Shown here: piece after piece, positions 34,348 to 43,230 of the stretch
Position numbering within the stretch: position 1 is the stretch's first letter
How the letters are laid out: each line of letters starts with the position of its first letter
From: Paenibacillus_E sp052115445
GTDB taxonomy: Bacteria; Bacillota; Bacilli; Paenibacillales; NBRC-103111
Direction of reading: 5' to 3'
NCBI RefSeq assembly: GCF_052115445.1
Contig: NZ_JBFRGR010000021.1
Span: 62,001-126,000, forward strand
Length of the DNA stretch: 64,000 nucleotides
Notes under the pieces: generated by a model
Databases searched by the model: none
Told to the model about the DNA's origin: nothing
The model's input: the letters and a program-made list of their open reading frames with translations, nothing else
Translations under genes and position numbers: made by a program

Positions 34348-35355
34348 TTATTCGTATAATAGCGGCTTGATATCCGCAGCATCAATGTTTGTTTTGTCAT
34401 ACCAGTGGAAGCCTGTGTCGATATTTTTCGGGACGGTTTCGCCTTTAATCGCTTGTACAGCCGCTTTCACGGACCAATAGCCGATGCCGATTGGATCTTG
34501 CGTAATCGCTCCAGCCATTTTACCGCTGCNGATCGCATCCATTTGTTGTTTACCAGAGTCGAAGCCGATAACGACGATTTTGCCGTCTTTTTTACTTTCT
34601 GTTATCCCGTTAATAACCCCAATGGCCGCACCTTCGTTAGAACCGAAAATCCCTTTGATATTCGGGTGAGCTTGGATGATCGCTTTGGACAAGTCTGTTG
34701 CTTTCAGCGGATCACCACTGTATTGTGTATCTACAATTTTGATATTCGGGTATTTCGCTTTAATCTGGTTCACGAAGCCATCTCGGCGATCAACACCTGT
34801 GCGGCTCGTTTGGTCATGGACAACTAACGCAATCTCGCCCTCGTTCCCAATAAGTGAAGCCATTTTATCAGCAGCGAGTGAAGCAGCGGCTTTATTATCC
34901 GTAGCGGCTGTCGTTACCGGAATGTCGCTATCGACACCGGAGTCAAAGCCGATAATCGGGATTTTGCCCGCTTTCGCTTTCTCTAGCAGCGGTGATGCTG
35001 CTTTGCTGTCAAGTGCAGCGAAAGCGATAGCCGCAGGCTTTTTGCCCAGTGCCGCTTGCAGCATTTCGATTTGTTTATCCACTTGCGTCTCCGTCTCAGG
35101 ACCTTCAAACGTAATCTCCACGTTGAATTCCTTCGCTGCTTTCTCAGCACCTTGCTTCACCGCTTGCCAGAACTGATGCTGGAAGCCCTTGGAAATGACA
35201 GGAATGTAGATCTTATCTGACTTCACAGTTGTTGTCGTTGTTCCTGCTGTTGATGTTGCTGTTTTCGTAGAAGTGGAACCACATGCACTCAAAACGATAG
35301 CGGATAGCAAGATTAACGATGACGTTAACGCCAATTTCTTAGTCCGTTTTTGCAC
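34348..35355 (-). CDS. Ribose-type sugar-binding lipoprotein
   Basis: RbsB/Peripla_BP_4 fold, 335 aa from the GTG at 35355, which follows AAGGGGCG; the open frame back to 35499 overlaps the permease gene and is not coding. Lipobox LSAC, then a Thr-rich linker. Lobe motifs include AIAFAALDSKAA, IIGFDSGVD and IKGIFGSNEGAA. The N at 34530 makes one residue ambiguous. It is the last gene of an RbsA-RbsC-RbsB-like operon; the substrate is a monosaccharide, not specified by sequence. Confidence 0.92.
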   Translation of the reverse strand: MQKRTKKLALTSSLILLSAIVLSACGSTSTKTATSTAGTTTTTVKSDKIYIPVISKGFQHQFWQAVKQGAEKAAKEFNVEITFEGPETETQVDKQIEMLQAALGKKPAAIAFAALDSKAASPLLEKAKAGKIPIIGFDSGVDSDIPVTTAATDNKAAASLAADKMASLIGNEGEIALVVHDQTSRTGVDRRDGFVNQIKAKYPNIKIVDTQYSGDPLKATDLSKAIIQAHPNIKGIFGSNEGAAIGVINGITESKKDGKIVVIGFDSGKQQMDAIXSGKMAGAITQDPIGIGYWSVKAAVQAIKGETVPKNIDTGFHWYDKTNIDAADIKPLLYE

Positions 35356-35423
35356 GGTTGATCGCCCCTTATTCCTAATTTGGTTTGGTTTGTATATGAC
35401 TCCTAATGGAGTAAATACCAAGG

Positions 35424-36413
35424 TTATTTCTTGCGACGACGCATCATATCTGCGTAAACTGCCAACACAATCACGATACCTACGATGACGGTCTGCCACT
35501 CTTGCTTCACAGATAAAATCCGCAGTCCATTCGTCAACACGCTCATGATCAGCGCCCCGATGACCGTTCCAAGGATGGAGCCCTTGCCCCCGCTGAGGGA
35601 CGTTCCTCCAATAACAACAGCTGCAATCGCTTCCAACTCATAGCCGGATCCGAGTGCGGGCTGTGCAGAGTTGAGCCTGGAGGCCATCATAATACCGGCA
35701 ATTCCGCTGAACACACCTGTCAGTGTGTAAATCACGATTTTCCAGTAGTCCACGTTAACACCGGAGAGTCTAGTAGATTCTTCATTGCTCCCTAAGGCAA
35801 AGTTGTAACGGCCGATGATCGTTTTGGTCAAAATAATGCTGGCCACAATCGCGGCCCCGAAGAAGATCAGAATCGCGTTCGGAATGCCACTGATGATCGA
35901 GCCCATTGAAATCTTCGTAAATGCGGGTGTGTCGTTAAAATAAATCGGCTTCGCACCTGAAATAACTAGTGATAAGCCCTTTGTCACCATCATCATGGCG
36001 AGTGTCGCGATGAAGGGCGGAATTTTCATTTTGGCTACGAGCAGCCCGCTAATGAGACCGCAGATTGCTCCGGCGAGAATGCCTCCGAGGATACCGAGTG
36101 GCATAGGCAGCTGCCATGTTGTGATGATTACACCGGCCATCACGGCGGAGAAGGTCATGACCGTTCCCACGGCCAAGTCGATGCCGGACGTAATGATTAC
36201 GAACGTAGAGCCCAAGGCTAGAACGCCAATAACGGCGGTTGAAAGCATGATCGCGACTAGGTTATCGAATTGGAAAAAGTTGCTCGATGATATGGAAAAA
36301 ATAAGTACGAGCATGATCAAGCTGGCGAACGCCAGTAGCTTCTGTGTAGCCCCGCTTTGTTTGGACAAGGTGGGAATGGTTTTCTTGTAGGCATGTGCTA
36401 ATCGTGTTGACAT
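35424..36413 (-). CDS. Ribose-type ABC transporter permease (RbsC-like)
   Basis: 329 aa with eight to ten hydrophobic segments and the RbsC/BPD_transp_2 signatures (ITSGIDLAVGTVM; ELEAIAAVVIGGTSLSGGKGS). AGGAGGAG precedes the ATG. The gene lies 10 bp after the ATPase gene and 68 bp before the binding-protein gene. Confidence 0.94.
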   Translation of the reverse strand: MSTRLAHAYKKTIPTLSKQSGATQKLLAFASLIMLVLIFSISSSNFFQFDNLVAIMLSTAVIGVLALGSTFVIITSGIDLAVGTVMTFSAVMAGVIITTWQLPMPLGILGGILAGAICGLISGLLVAKMKIPPFIATLAMMMVTKGLSLVISGAKPIYFNDTPAFTKISMGSIISGIPNAILIFFGAAIVASIILTKTIIGRYNFALGSNEESTRLSGVNVDYWKIVIYTLTGVFSGIAGIMMASRLNSAQPALGSGYELEAIAAVVIGGTSLSGGKGSILGTVIGALIMSVLTNGLRILSVKQEWQTVIVGIVIVLAVYADMMRRRKK

Positions 36414-36423
36414 CGGGCTCCTC

Positions 36424-37926
36424 CTAACTGATCTGCATCGTGGCGAAATTCATAATGGCTTCCTGTGTCGCTTCTTGCTGCGTGAGTTCACCGGTAATGC
36501 GACCTTCGCACATGACCATGATGCGATGACTCATACGTAATATTTCTGGCAGCTCCGAGGAGATCATAATGATCGATTTCCCCTGTGCAGCGAGATCATC
36601 GAGCAGCTTGTAAATCTCGGTTTTGGCTCCAACATCAATCCCCCGCGTCGGTTCATCGAAGATGAGAATATCGCAGTTGCGGTGCAGCCATTTGCCGATA
36701 ACGACCTTCTGTTGGTTACCGCCAGATAGGAATTTCACCTGCTGGTGGATGGTCGGCGTTTTGATTTGAAGCGCTTCCACATAGTGTTTAGCTGTTTGAG
36801 CGATAACACCGTCACGCATCCAGCCAAGTCGCCGCGCTTTTCGGTAGGAGGCCACGGCGATGTTCATTTTCACATCCATGTCCACCATGAGTCCGTAGCG
36901 CTTGCGGTCCTCGGACAAGTAGCCGATACCGTGCCTCACCGCGTCATGCGGCGCTTGAATACGGACCTGCTGTCCGTGGATGCGGATGTCGCCAGAATCG
37001 ATGGCGTCTGCGCCAAAAACCGCCCGCGCCACCTCCGTGCGCCCCGCTCCCATAAGGCCAGCGAAGCCGAGGATCTCGCCTTTGGCCAGATGGAAGGACA
37101 CATCCTTCACCGCCGAGCCGCGGTTTAGCTTGGAAACCTCCAGCACCTTCGCCTTAGAGGCGGTCGTCGTTTGTTGATTCGGGCTGACGTAGAGCTCGCG
37201 CCCTACCATCATCGCGATAATCTGATCGATGGATGTCGTCTGCGTCTGCACCGTATCGATGTAGCGGCCGTCACGCATGACGGTGATGCGGTCGCTGATG
37301 CGTTTCAACTCTTCCATCCGATGCGAGATATAGACGATACCTACGCCTCTTGCGCGCAGCTGGTTGATGATGCGGAACAGCTCCTCTATTTCCGCGTGCG
37401 TTAGCGCCGCTGTCGGCTCATCCATGATCAGCACCTCGGATTGAAAGGATAGCGCCTTCGCTATCTCCACCATCTGCTGCTTCGCGACCGTCAAATCCGC
37501 AACCAGCGTTCGCGGATCTAGCTGTAGGTTCATCTGATCCAGGAGCAGTTGCGCTTGCTCGTTCAACTTGCGCTCATCGACGAATAGCTTGATGCTGTGC
37601 CTCGGCTCGCGGCCGATGAAGATGTTCTGTGCTATCGTCAAATCCGGCATCAGGTTCAACTCTTGGTGAATCATCGAAATACCCAGTTGCTGCGCTGCTC
37701 TGGTATGGGGGATATTCACTTCCTTGCCCTTCACCAAGATGCGGCCTTCGTCTTTCTGGTACACACCCGTGACAATTTTCATCAACGTTGATTTCCCTGC
37801 CCCATTCTCACCGACTAGCGCGTGCACCTCACCAGCAGCTAACGCCAACTGACACTGATGCAGCGCATGAACACCAGGAAAATGCTTCTCAATCCCTTCC
37901 ATCCTGAGCAAAACTTCCTCACTCAT
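36424..37926 (-). CDS. Ribose-type ABC transporter ATPase (RbsA-like, duplicated)
   Basis: 500 aa with two fused ABC domains. Domain 1 has Walker A GENGAGKST and Walker B LIMDEPTAALT. Domain 2 has a degenerate Walker A region (GLMGAGRTE), signature LSGGNQQKV and Walker B ILIFDEPTRGID, as is normal for RbsA/MglA proteins. ATG 37926 is used because AGAGGTGAG lies seven bases upstream; GTG 37938 is inside that site. First gene of the operon. Confidence 0.95.
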   Translation of the reverse strand: MSEEVLLRMEGIEKHFPGVHALHQCQLALAAGEVHALVGENGAGKSTLMKIVTGVYQKDEGRILVKGKEVNIPHTRAAQQLGISMIHQELNLMPDLTIAQNIFIGREPRHSIKLFVDERKLNEQAQLLLDQMNLQLDPRTLVADLTVAKQQMVEIAKALSFQSEVLIMDEPTAALTHAEIEELFRIINQLRARGVGIVYISHRMEELKRISDRITVMRDGRYIDTVQTQTTSIDQIIAMMVGRELYVSPNQQTTTASKAKVLEVSKLNRGSAVKDVSFHLAKGEILGFAGLMGAGRTEVARAVFGADAIDSGDIRIHGQQVRIQAPHDAVRHGIGYLSEDRKRYGLMVDMDVKMNIAVASYRKARRLGWMRDGVIAQTAKHYVEALQIKTPTIHQQVKFLSGGNQQKVVIGKWLHRNCDILIFDEPTRGIDVGAKTEIYKLLDDLAAQGKSIIMISSELPEILRMSHRIMVMCEGRITGELTQQEATQEAIMNFATMQIS

Positions 37927-38162
37927 CGTCGATCTCACCTCTTACCCCAGTTCGTCATGTCCCTTGTTCATGAGTTCATTCTACCTTCCAGAAGTTGGAA
38001 TGAGAGTGGATAAATCTCTTCAAAAACGTTGAAAATCTTCTGATTCGAGCATGGGGTTCGAGCTAAGTGTGGGGCACAGGACGTCGTGCGCTGACTCCGA
38101 GACCAGTCTGCGCATGGTGGGAGAGACAGGCTCATCGTGCGCTGGGCGCCGAACGGCGAGCT

Positions 38163-38346
38163 CCATTACACAAATCCAATGGGATGAGTAAAATAAGCGG
38201 AGATTTCATCCCTGCATTGGATAAATCCAGTGGGATAACCTGTTTTGGTGTTAAAAAGGGGCTATTTTTGAATTTTGAGTGGATTTGTCCAATCTAATCC
38301 ACTTTTGAGCCACTTGAGAGAGCATTCTACTGGATTTATCCAATGG
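38163..38346. repeat. Four-box intergenic element, second box type (copy G)
   Basis: Four boxes built on GGATTTATCC or its relatives start at 38163, 38214, 38276 and 38327, the same 51-62-51 spacing as the main class. Boxes 1-2 contain AAATCC and boxes 3-4 GGATTT, so the halves are inverted. In the flanking 37939-38162 and 38347-38484 I see no gene; the open frames there have no ribosome-binding site. Confidence 0.75.
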
Positions 38347-38484
38347 GTCGCAGGTAGGCGGACTAACTGGTAGAGATCGCTTGTTAATTGACTAGTGTTC
38401 TTTGCCTGGCTGGAGGGGTTATTGGCATTTGGTGTGAGGGCGTGCTGTTGGTGTTGAGGAGTTCCGCACCACCCCCAAACACAG

Positions 38485-38512
38485 CAAAAAGCCCCTCACC
38501 AGGAGGGGCTTC
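38485..38512 (-). terminator. Terminator of the Psp/Lia-like operon
   Basis: AGCCCCTC / GAGGGGCT stem, followed on the minus strand by TTTTTGC. Confidence 0.85.
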
Positions 38513-38533
38513 CGCACTTCACTACCCAAGCTG

Positions 38534-39220
38534 CTACTCAGCAGCTGGACCGTTCAATTTCTCTTTGAGCAGGTTCAACTGCTCATCTACTTTAGCCTGC
38601 TTCGCTGTGTCGATCGGCGTGTAGCTGCCAACCCCACCAGCGGGTACGTATGGCTTGCGAGCGATCTCAGCTTCAACTTCAAGCTGAATGATCTTCTCTT
38701 CCATGCGCTGGAAGCCGCGGGATGCGTTGCCGCTTTCGATCACACCGTTGTAGGATACTTGCGCCATTTGTTTCTTTGCTTTCGCTAATTGAGCACGGGA
38801 TACAAGCTCGTTGCGTTTGTTGCGCATTTTGTAGAATTCATCTTTCATCTCGTGCAATTGCTGAGTCAACTCATCGGCATGTGCTTTCGCAGAAGCGTGA
38901 AGATCTGAGTACTCAACAATTTTATCTTCGTGGTACAGTTTTTCTTCAACAGCTTGACGAGCAATCGCTTCTTGGCCGTTTTTGATGGCAGCAGAAGCTT
39001 TCGCTTCACGATCAGCTACTAGGCGAACGGACTCTTCAAGGCGCTGCTTCAGCTTGCGCTCACTTGCGATTTGGCGAGCAACCGTTACTTCCGCTTGGGC
39101 AATTTCTTGCTCCATATCGCGCAGATATTGGTTCAACATTACGATTGGATCCTCAATTTTATCTAATACCTCGTGAATTGAAGCTTTCGTCATATCTTTC
39201 ATTCTTGTGAATACACCCAT
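38534..39220 (-). CDS. pspA: PspA/IM30 family membrane-stress protein
   Basis: 228 aa, almost entirely predicted alpha-helical coiled coil, as in PspA, LiaH and Vipp1 (an ESCRT-III-like fold that coats stressed membranes). The N-terminal helix MGVFTRMKDMTKASIHEVLDK and the DPIVMLNQYLRDMEQEI segment are family hallmarks. It is the last gene of a four-gene operon and lies 3 bp after the PspC gene. Confidence 0.93.
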   Translation of the reverse strand: MGVFTRMKDMTKASIHEVLDKIEDPIVMLNQYLRDMEQEIAQAEVTVARQIASERKLKQRLEESVRLVADREAKASAAIKNGQEAIARQAVEEKLYHEDKIVEYSDLHASAKAHADELTQQLHEMKDEFYKMRNKRNELVSRAQLAKAKKQMAQVSYNGVIESGNASRGFQRMEEKIIQLEVEAEIARKPYVPAGGVGSYTPIDTAKQAKVDEQLNLLKEKLNGPAAE

Positions 39221-39223
39221 GGT

Positions 39224-39685
39224 TTACACGTCTCCTTTTTTACTATCCAATGTTTGTTTTTCAAAACGAGCGACTTTGGCTCTTAGTTCGTCTACTTCTC
39301 TTTGCAAAGCTTTCTTCTCAATGTCTTTCATCATCTCATCGATGTTGTTCGTTGGTTGGCTAGCTTCATATGAAGCATACTTGCTAGTCGGTTGTGGCGC
39401 TTGGTGGTGGTTATGGGATTTATGATGATTCCATGCTCCCCCTGGATAGTTTTGACGACCATACGAGCCTGCATAGGGATCAAATGGGGGCTGATCAAAC
39501 CCAGGTTCCTTCGGAATGACAATCGCCGCTACAAAGTAGACGAAAATGACGGTGCCTCCGGTAAAAAACGTGGTGATCACGACTAGTAAACGTAATAGTG
39601 TGACATCTACATTCATGGCTTCTGCAAGTCCCCCGCATAGGCCCGTTAATTTCTTATCTCTTCGTGAGCGGTATAGTTTGTTCAT
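39224..39685 (-). CDS. PspC-domain membrane protein
   Basis: 153 aa. The N-terminal PspC domain (KLTGLCGGLAEAMNVD) is followed by one membrane helix (about 33-55), a Gly/Pro/His/Tyr-rich stretch and a C-terminal coiled coil (about 115-148). It may link the membrane to the two PspA-like coat proteins encoded on either side. Its start lies inside the end of the upstream pspA-like gene (32-bp overlap in another frame). Confidence 0.9.
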   Translation of the reverse strand: MNKLYRSRRDKKLTGLCGGLAEAMNVDVTLLRLLVVITTFFTGGTVIFVYFVAAIVIPKEPGFDQPPFDPYAGSYGRQNYPGGAWNHHKSHNHHQAPQPTSKYASYEASQPTNNIDEMMKDIEKKALQREVDELRAKVARFEKQTLDSKKGDV

Positions 39686-40349
39686 GATCCTGTGTTCCCT
39701 CCTGTTTCAGTCTATTGCGAAGTGCTTCCATTTCCGCATCTACAGCTGGGTTCCCCCCACTGTAGTAGCTTTCGCGACCCATCTTCCTTACGTCGCGAAG
39801 CGTCCTGGCGTGCAGCTCCATATCGGATACGCGCTCTTCCAATCGGCCGAACATCCGCGGTGCCCCATCTTGTGTGACACTGCTGCGAGCATGCATGCGC
39901 TGCTGCAAACGAGCGGACTCCATACGAGCCAAGTAGTAGCTTCGTTTGTCTGCGACTTCTTTGTAATCCGCCTTCAGTTGTTGCAGCTCCTCATCAAGCT
40001 CAAGGATGGACTGCTTCGCCTGCTCATAAAGATCATGATATTGCACGCTTTTCTCTTCCGCTTGCAACTTCTCTTGCAGCACGATTCGTGCCATGTGCTC
40101 TTCGCCAGCCTTCAAAGCCAGCAGCGCTTGATGCTCGCGCTTTTCTTTCGTCTCTAATGCGGTTAAATATTGCTGCCGAAGTGATGCTGCATGACTTACG
40201 CATTGCTGATACAATCTTTCTGACTGCACAAGCTGCTCACGTTGGGCCGCTAAGTATTGGTCAATCAAGCGTACCGGATCTTCCGACTTCTCTAAATGTT
40301 CATTCAAAGTTGCCACGGTTATATCTCTCATCCGCCTAAATAGGCTCAT
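39654..40349 (-). CDS. Second PspA/IM30 family protein
   Basis: 231 aa from the ATG at 40349 (AAAGGTGGAG upstream; a GTG six bases earlier is also in frame). It is coiled-coil throughout, with the PspA-type start MSLFRRMRDITVATLNEHLEK and DPVRLIDQYLAAQREQL. It is clearly paralogous to the gene at 38534 but diverged. Having two PspA homologues around a PspC gene suggests a two-component membrane coat. Confidence 0.92.
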   Translation of the reverse strand: MSLFRRMRDITVATLNEHLEKSEDPVRLIDQYLAAQREQLVQSERLYQQCVSHAASLRQQYLTALETKEKREHQALLALKAGEEHMARIVLQEKLQAEEKSVQYHDLYEQAKQSILELDEELQQLKADYKEVADKRSYYLARMESARLQQRMHARSSVTQDGAPRMFGRLEERVSDMELHARTLRDVRKMGRESYYSGGNPAVDAEMEALRNRLKQEGTQDHEQTIPLTKR

Positions 40350-40399
40350 CTTCACTCCACCTTTTTCACACTCTGTATTCGATTCTCTTACTGCTTACG

Positions 40400-40696
40400 T
40401 TAAGCCGTTCTTCCTTTCAACATGGAAAATCCATATCCGATTAATCCGATTGCCAGAAGGATAATGATCCAACCTGCTAGCTTACTTACTAGAATGATAA
40501 TCCCGATTCCGGCAATTACCCATCCTATTTTCTTATCGTTCTTAATCCCTAGGTACCCCAGTCCAACCATAATGAGGGGAATTACAAATCCCATCACCGA
40601 GCCAATAAAGTCTCCTAAGTGAAAACCTAGCTTATTGAATAAAATCAGTGCGCCGAATGCGATTAGCAGAGCGGCAAATCCTGTATTTCTTTTCAT
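40400..40696 (-). CDS. LiaI/LiaF-N-terminal-like small membrane protein
   Basis: 98 aa made of four hydrophobic segments with short polar turns, of the LiaI-LiaF transmembrane-region type (RNTGFAALLIAFGALILFNK start). In Bacillus such proteins anchor LiaH at the membrane under cell-wall stress. It is the first gene of the operon with the PspA- and PspC-like genes. GGCGGTGACG precedes the ATG. Confidence 0.85.
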   Translation of the reverse strand: MKRNTGFAALLIAFGALILFNKLGFHLGDFIGSVMGFVIPLIMVGLGYLGIKNDKKIGWVIAGIGIIILVSKLAGWIIILLAIGLIGYGFSMLKGRTA

Positions 40697-40745
40697 CGTT
40701 TCGTCACCGCCTTTCGCCCTTTGTCGTCGTCTTCTTCATGTCTTT

Positions 40746-40827
40746 ATTCTAGGTAAAATCGCGGCTTTCCAAAACGGACCGTGGACGGTATTTACTCCTA
40801 GACCTTAGTCGGGGTGGGTCTACGACC
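40746..40827 (-). promoter_or_regulatory. Promoter and LiaR-like box upstream of the Psp/Lia-like operon
   Basis: Minus-strand -10 TAGAAT (40746-40751). About 50-75 bp upstream are GACTAAGGTCT (40800-40810) and GGTCGTAGACCC (40816-40827), a pair of GTC/GAC dyads. From memory the first resembles the GACTCCGGTCTT core of the B. subtilis liaI promoter. Activation by an unlinked LiaR is an inference. Confidence 0.5.
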
Positions 40828-40950
40828 TATGATAGACAGGCATTCCCCTTGATGGCATGGCTAAAATTATCGTGAGTGCCATTTTGGAAGTATGGTAAAA
40901 TAAGGGCTAGTTTGAACTATCTCGCTTTATTGCGTAAGGAGGATTCTCTT

Positions 40951-41790
40951 GTGAACATCTCGGAGGGAACTTTTCAGGGAATTGGTGGGGTTGGACTTTT
41001 CTATAGAAGAGCCACTCCATCAGAAGTACCAGTCAAAGGCGCCATTATTGCTGTCCATGGACACGGCGACCACAGCGGTGGTTTAGTCAATATGTGTAAC
41101 GCACTCGTACAGGGGGGGTATATCGTCTATTCGGCTGATTCGCGCGGTCATGGGCGAAGCCCCGGTATTCGTGGATTTATACGTTCATGGGATGAATACA
41201 AAGGAGATCTGCATCTATTTAGAGAACTCGTCCTATCTGAAAATCCTGAATTGCCTATCTTTATCATTGGTCACAGTATGGGTGGCGTGATTAGTGCGGA
41301 CTATGTGCTCGATCGGGGCACGGGGATTAGTGGACTCGTTTTGGTAGCTCCCGCGATTTCGTATGAAATGACGACCTTTGAGAGCTGGCTCATTAAACTT
41401 CTGGGGAAAATAAGACCACAACTCACCATTCAAAAATCAGGCAGTGTCGATGGATTAACACAAGATCCCGACATGGCGGCGAAGCTGCAATCAGATCCTT
41501 TGCGTCATAGTACCGTAACGCCAGGTTTAGGCCTTGGACTAAGCCAAGCCATTCCAAGAATCTTGAATCAAGCACAATTGTTTCAACTCCCCCTTCTCCT
41601 GCAATATGGCTTAGAAGATAAATTGACTCCCCCCGCGAAACTTCAGCAATTCCTGCACTTGGTGGGTTCGCAAGATAAAAAGAGCTACGCTTACGATAGG
41701 ATGCTTCATCGTCCTTTTGATGACTTAGGACGAGAGCAATTCCTTTCTGATTTACTGGGTTGGTTGGATCTGCATACTCTTACCGACTAA
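40951..41790 (+). CDS. Alpha/beta hydrolase, monoacylglycerol-lipase-like
   Basis: 279 aa from the GTG at 40951, eight bases after AAGGAGG; the frame upstream to 40876 lacks a start signal. Serine hydrolase of the Hydrolase_4 type: nucleophile Ser109 (GHSMGG), oxyanion-side HGHGDHSGG, DSRGHGRS, a likely acid Asp in YGLEDKLTPP and the catalytic His in MLHRPFDD. No signal peptide, so cytosolic. Probably a lysophospholipase or monoacylglycerol lipase, which would suit its place next to the envelope-stress operon; the substrate is not proven. Confidence 0.88.
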   Translation: MNISEGTFQGIGGVGLFYRRATPSEVPVKGAIIAVHGHGDHSGGLVNMCNALVQGGYIVYSADSRGHGRSPGIRGFIRSWDEYKGDLHLFRELVLSENPELPIFIIGHSMGGVISADYVLDRGTGISGLVLVAPAISYEMTTFESWLIKLLGKIRPQLTIQKSGSVDGLTQDPDMAAKLQSDPLRHSTVTPGLGLGLSQAIPRILNQAQLFQLPLLLQYGLEDKLTPPAKLQQFLHLVGSQDKKSYAYDRMLHRPFDDLGREQFLSDLLGWLDLHTLTD

Positions 41791-41820
41791 TAAGCCAAAG
41801 ATATATGCTTGAAAATGAAA

Positions 41821-41852
41821 GAAAGACCGACGTCAATGACGTCGGTCTTTCC
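41821..41852. terminator. Bidirectional terminator between convergent genes
   Basis: Perfect palindrome AAAGACCGACGTCA / TGACGTCGGTCTTT with A and T runs at the edges. Confidence 0.85.
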
Positions 41853-41869
41853 TATCTTCATAGTAACTG

Positions 41870-42574
41870 CTACACGGTTTCCCTATCTAGCACGTACACC
41901 TTCACGTTCTTTTTCACACCAAACTCCTGTGCTTGGCCCAAATCATTCATGAAGACATCAATTCGAGAGCCGCGAATCGCCGATCCGATATCTTCCGCTT
42001 TCCGGATGCCAATGCCTTCGATGAACACCGTGGATCCTAAAGGAATGACGGCGGGATCTACAGCAATCGTGCGCCCTTCCTTGGCTTTGATACCGCTATA
42101 AGTGATGCCGTATGTAGGATGAGAGGCTTTTTTGCCTGTCGATTCAAAACCCGCAGTGTATGCGGTTAACGTTGTATTAATTACTTTTTTGATAATTTTC
42201 GGCTGTCCATCCGATGATGTAGAGGCTACAGCGACAAGCGGGATTGTCAGACTTTGCCCGATCGTTAATTGGTTTGGATTCGAAATTGAATTGGCAGCAA
42301 TGAGATCATCGACGGCGATTTCAAAGCTTTTTGCTATTTTGAAAAGGGTATCTCCTCGGCTTACTTTGTACGTTGTCGCAGCTTGCTCGACTGCAGCGGC
42401 TGGAGTTTCAGCTATCGAAGAATCCGAGCTTTCATTCGAAGAGGCCACATAGACTGGTGACATGGACATATCTTCAAAGCTCGACGGATACGAATACACC
42501 TTCGATTGCATGAACCACAAACCAAGCAACACAATTAAGGATAAGGTCGATATACATATTTTACGAAACATCAT
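41870..42574 (-). CDS. Secreted LysM and 3D-domain cell-wall protein
   Basis: 234 aa. An N-terminal signal peptide or anchor (about 7-27), a Ser/Ala-rich linker, one LysM peptidoglycan-binding domain (about 68-112; YKVSRGDTLFKIAKSF) and a C-terminal 3D domain (about 130-230; AVDPAVIPLGSTVFIEG, EDIGSAIRGSRIDVFM) with the three conserved Asp residues. Similar in build to B. subtilis YocH-type muralytic proteins. AGGAGG precedes the tandem ATGs. Likely role: cell-wall turnover outside the membrane. Confidence 0.92.
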   Translation of the reverse strand: MMFRKICISTLSLIVLLGLWFMQSKVYSYPSSFEDMSMSPVYVASSNESSDSSIAETPAAAVEQAATTYKVSRGDTLFKIAKSFEIAVDDLIAANSISNPNQLTIGQSLTIPLVAVASTSSDGQPKIIKKVINTTLTAYTAGFESTGKKASHPTYGITYSGIKAKEGRTIAVDPAVIPLGSTVFIEGIGIRKAEDIGSAIRGSRIDVFMNDLGQAQEFGVKKNVKVYVLDRETV

Positions 42575-42810
42575 AGCTATAGCTCCTCCTAAAAAAGTTA
42601 ATAGAGTTATAGCTACTAGACTCGGCTAAAAGTAAACATTCTATACCTTTACTATGAAATTAATGCTAGATACATAGAAACAATAAGAGAGAACCATAAA
42701 AGTTGTCTTGTATATTTCCACCTTATTCTGTTCACGATAGTAAACCTCTAGAAGATATCCGATTGCAAAAAGATGAGTCCAGATGATAAAATTCCCCATC
42801 TTTATATGCC

Positions 42811-42846
42811 TTGACAGGAATATTCCATTTGAGTTATATTCAATAC
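42811..42846 (+). promoter_or_regulatory. Promoter with operator-like palindrome; leaderless start of the ArsR gene
   Basis: TTGACA (42811-42816), 18 bp, TATATT (42835-42840). The palindrome GGAATATTCC (42817-42826) fills the start of the spacer. Only six bases separate the -10 box from the ATG at 42847, so transcription should begin at or next to the start codon. No ribosome-binding site is present. Confidence 0.65.
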
Positions 42847-43182
42847 ATGAATACGATATTCAGTGCTCTTGCCGAACCACATCGCTTGCACATGGTTGAG
42901 CTTTTAAGAGACGGCCCCCTAACTGTAGGGGAGATCGTCGATCGGCTCGGCCTTAGTCAGCCGCAAGTTTCCAAGCATCTGCGTGTACTTAGTGAAGCAG
43001 GGCTCGTAGAGGTACAGCCAATAGCGAATCGAAGGGTCTATAAACTGCGGCCGCAGTCCCTTCAGGACATCGAAAACTGGCTAGGTTCCTTCCGGCGCCT
43101 GTGGGAAACCCGATTTGATCGCATGGAAGCCTATATAGAGGCTCTGCAAGCTAAGGAAATCAAGCCAGCTGATTCGAAATAA
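42847..43182 (+). CDS. ArsR family winged-helix regulator
   Basis: 111 aa from the ATG at 42847. The HTH is LTVGEIVDRLGLSQPQVSKHLRVL, flanked by the usual ArsR start (MNTIFSALAEPHRLHMVELL). No metal-binding CxC motif in the recognition helix, so it is not an obvious metal sensor. Such regulators are commonly paired with AHSA1-domain proteins, as here (gene 48 bp downstream). The promoter spacer palindrome suggests autorepression. Confidence 0.9.
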   Translation: MNTIFSALAEPHRLHMVELLRDGPLTVGEIVDRLGLSQPQVSKHLRVLSEAGLVEVQPIANRRVYKLRPQSLQDIENWLGSFRRLWETRFDRMEAYIEALQAKEIKPADSK

Positions 43183-43230
43183 ATCGCGATCAAGCTAGCG
43201 TAAACGATTTTAAATAATGGAGGAATAGAC

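Noticed and set aside
35356..35499. N-terminal extension of the ribose-type binding protein
   Set aside because: It overlaps the permease gene in another frame and precedes the ribosome-binding site and lipoprotein signal peptide.
38067..38624. Two plus-strand ORFs (76 and 78 aa) between the RbsA and PspA genes
   Set aside because: No ribosome-binding sites; one crosses the four-box element and the other crosses the pspA terminator and 3' end.
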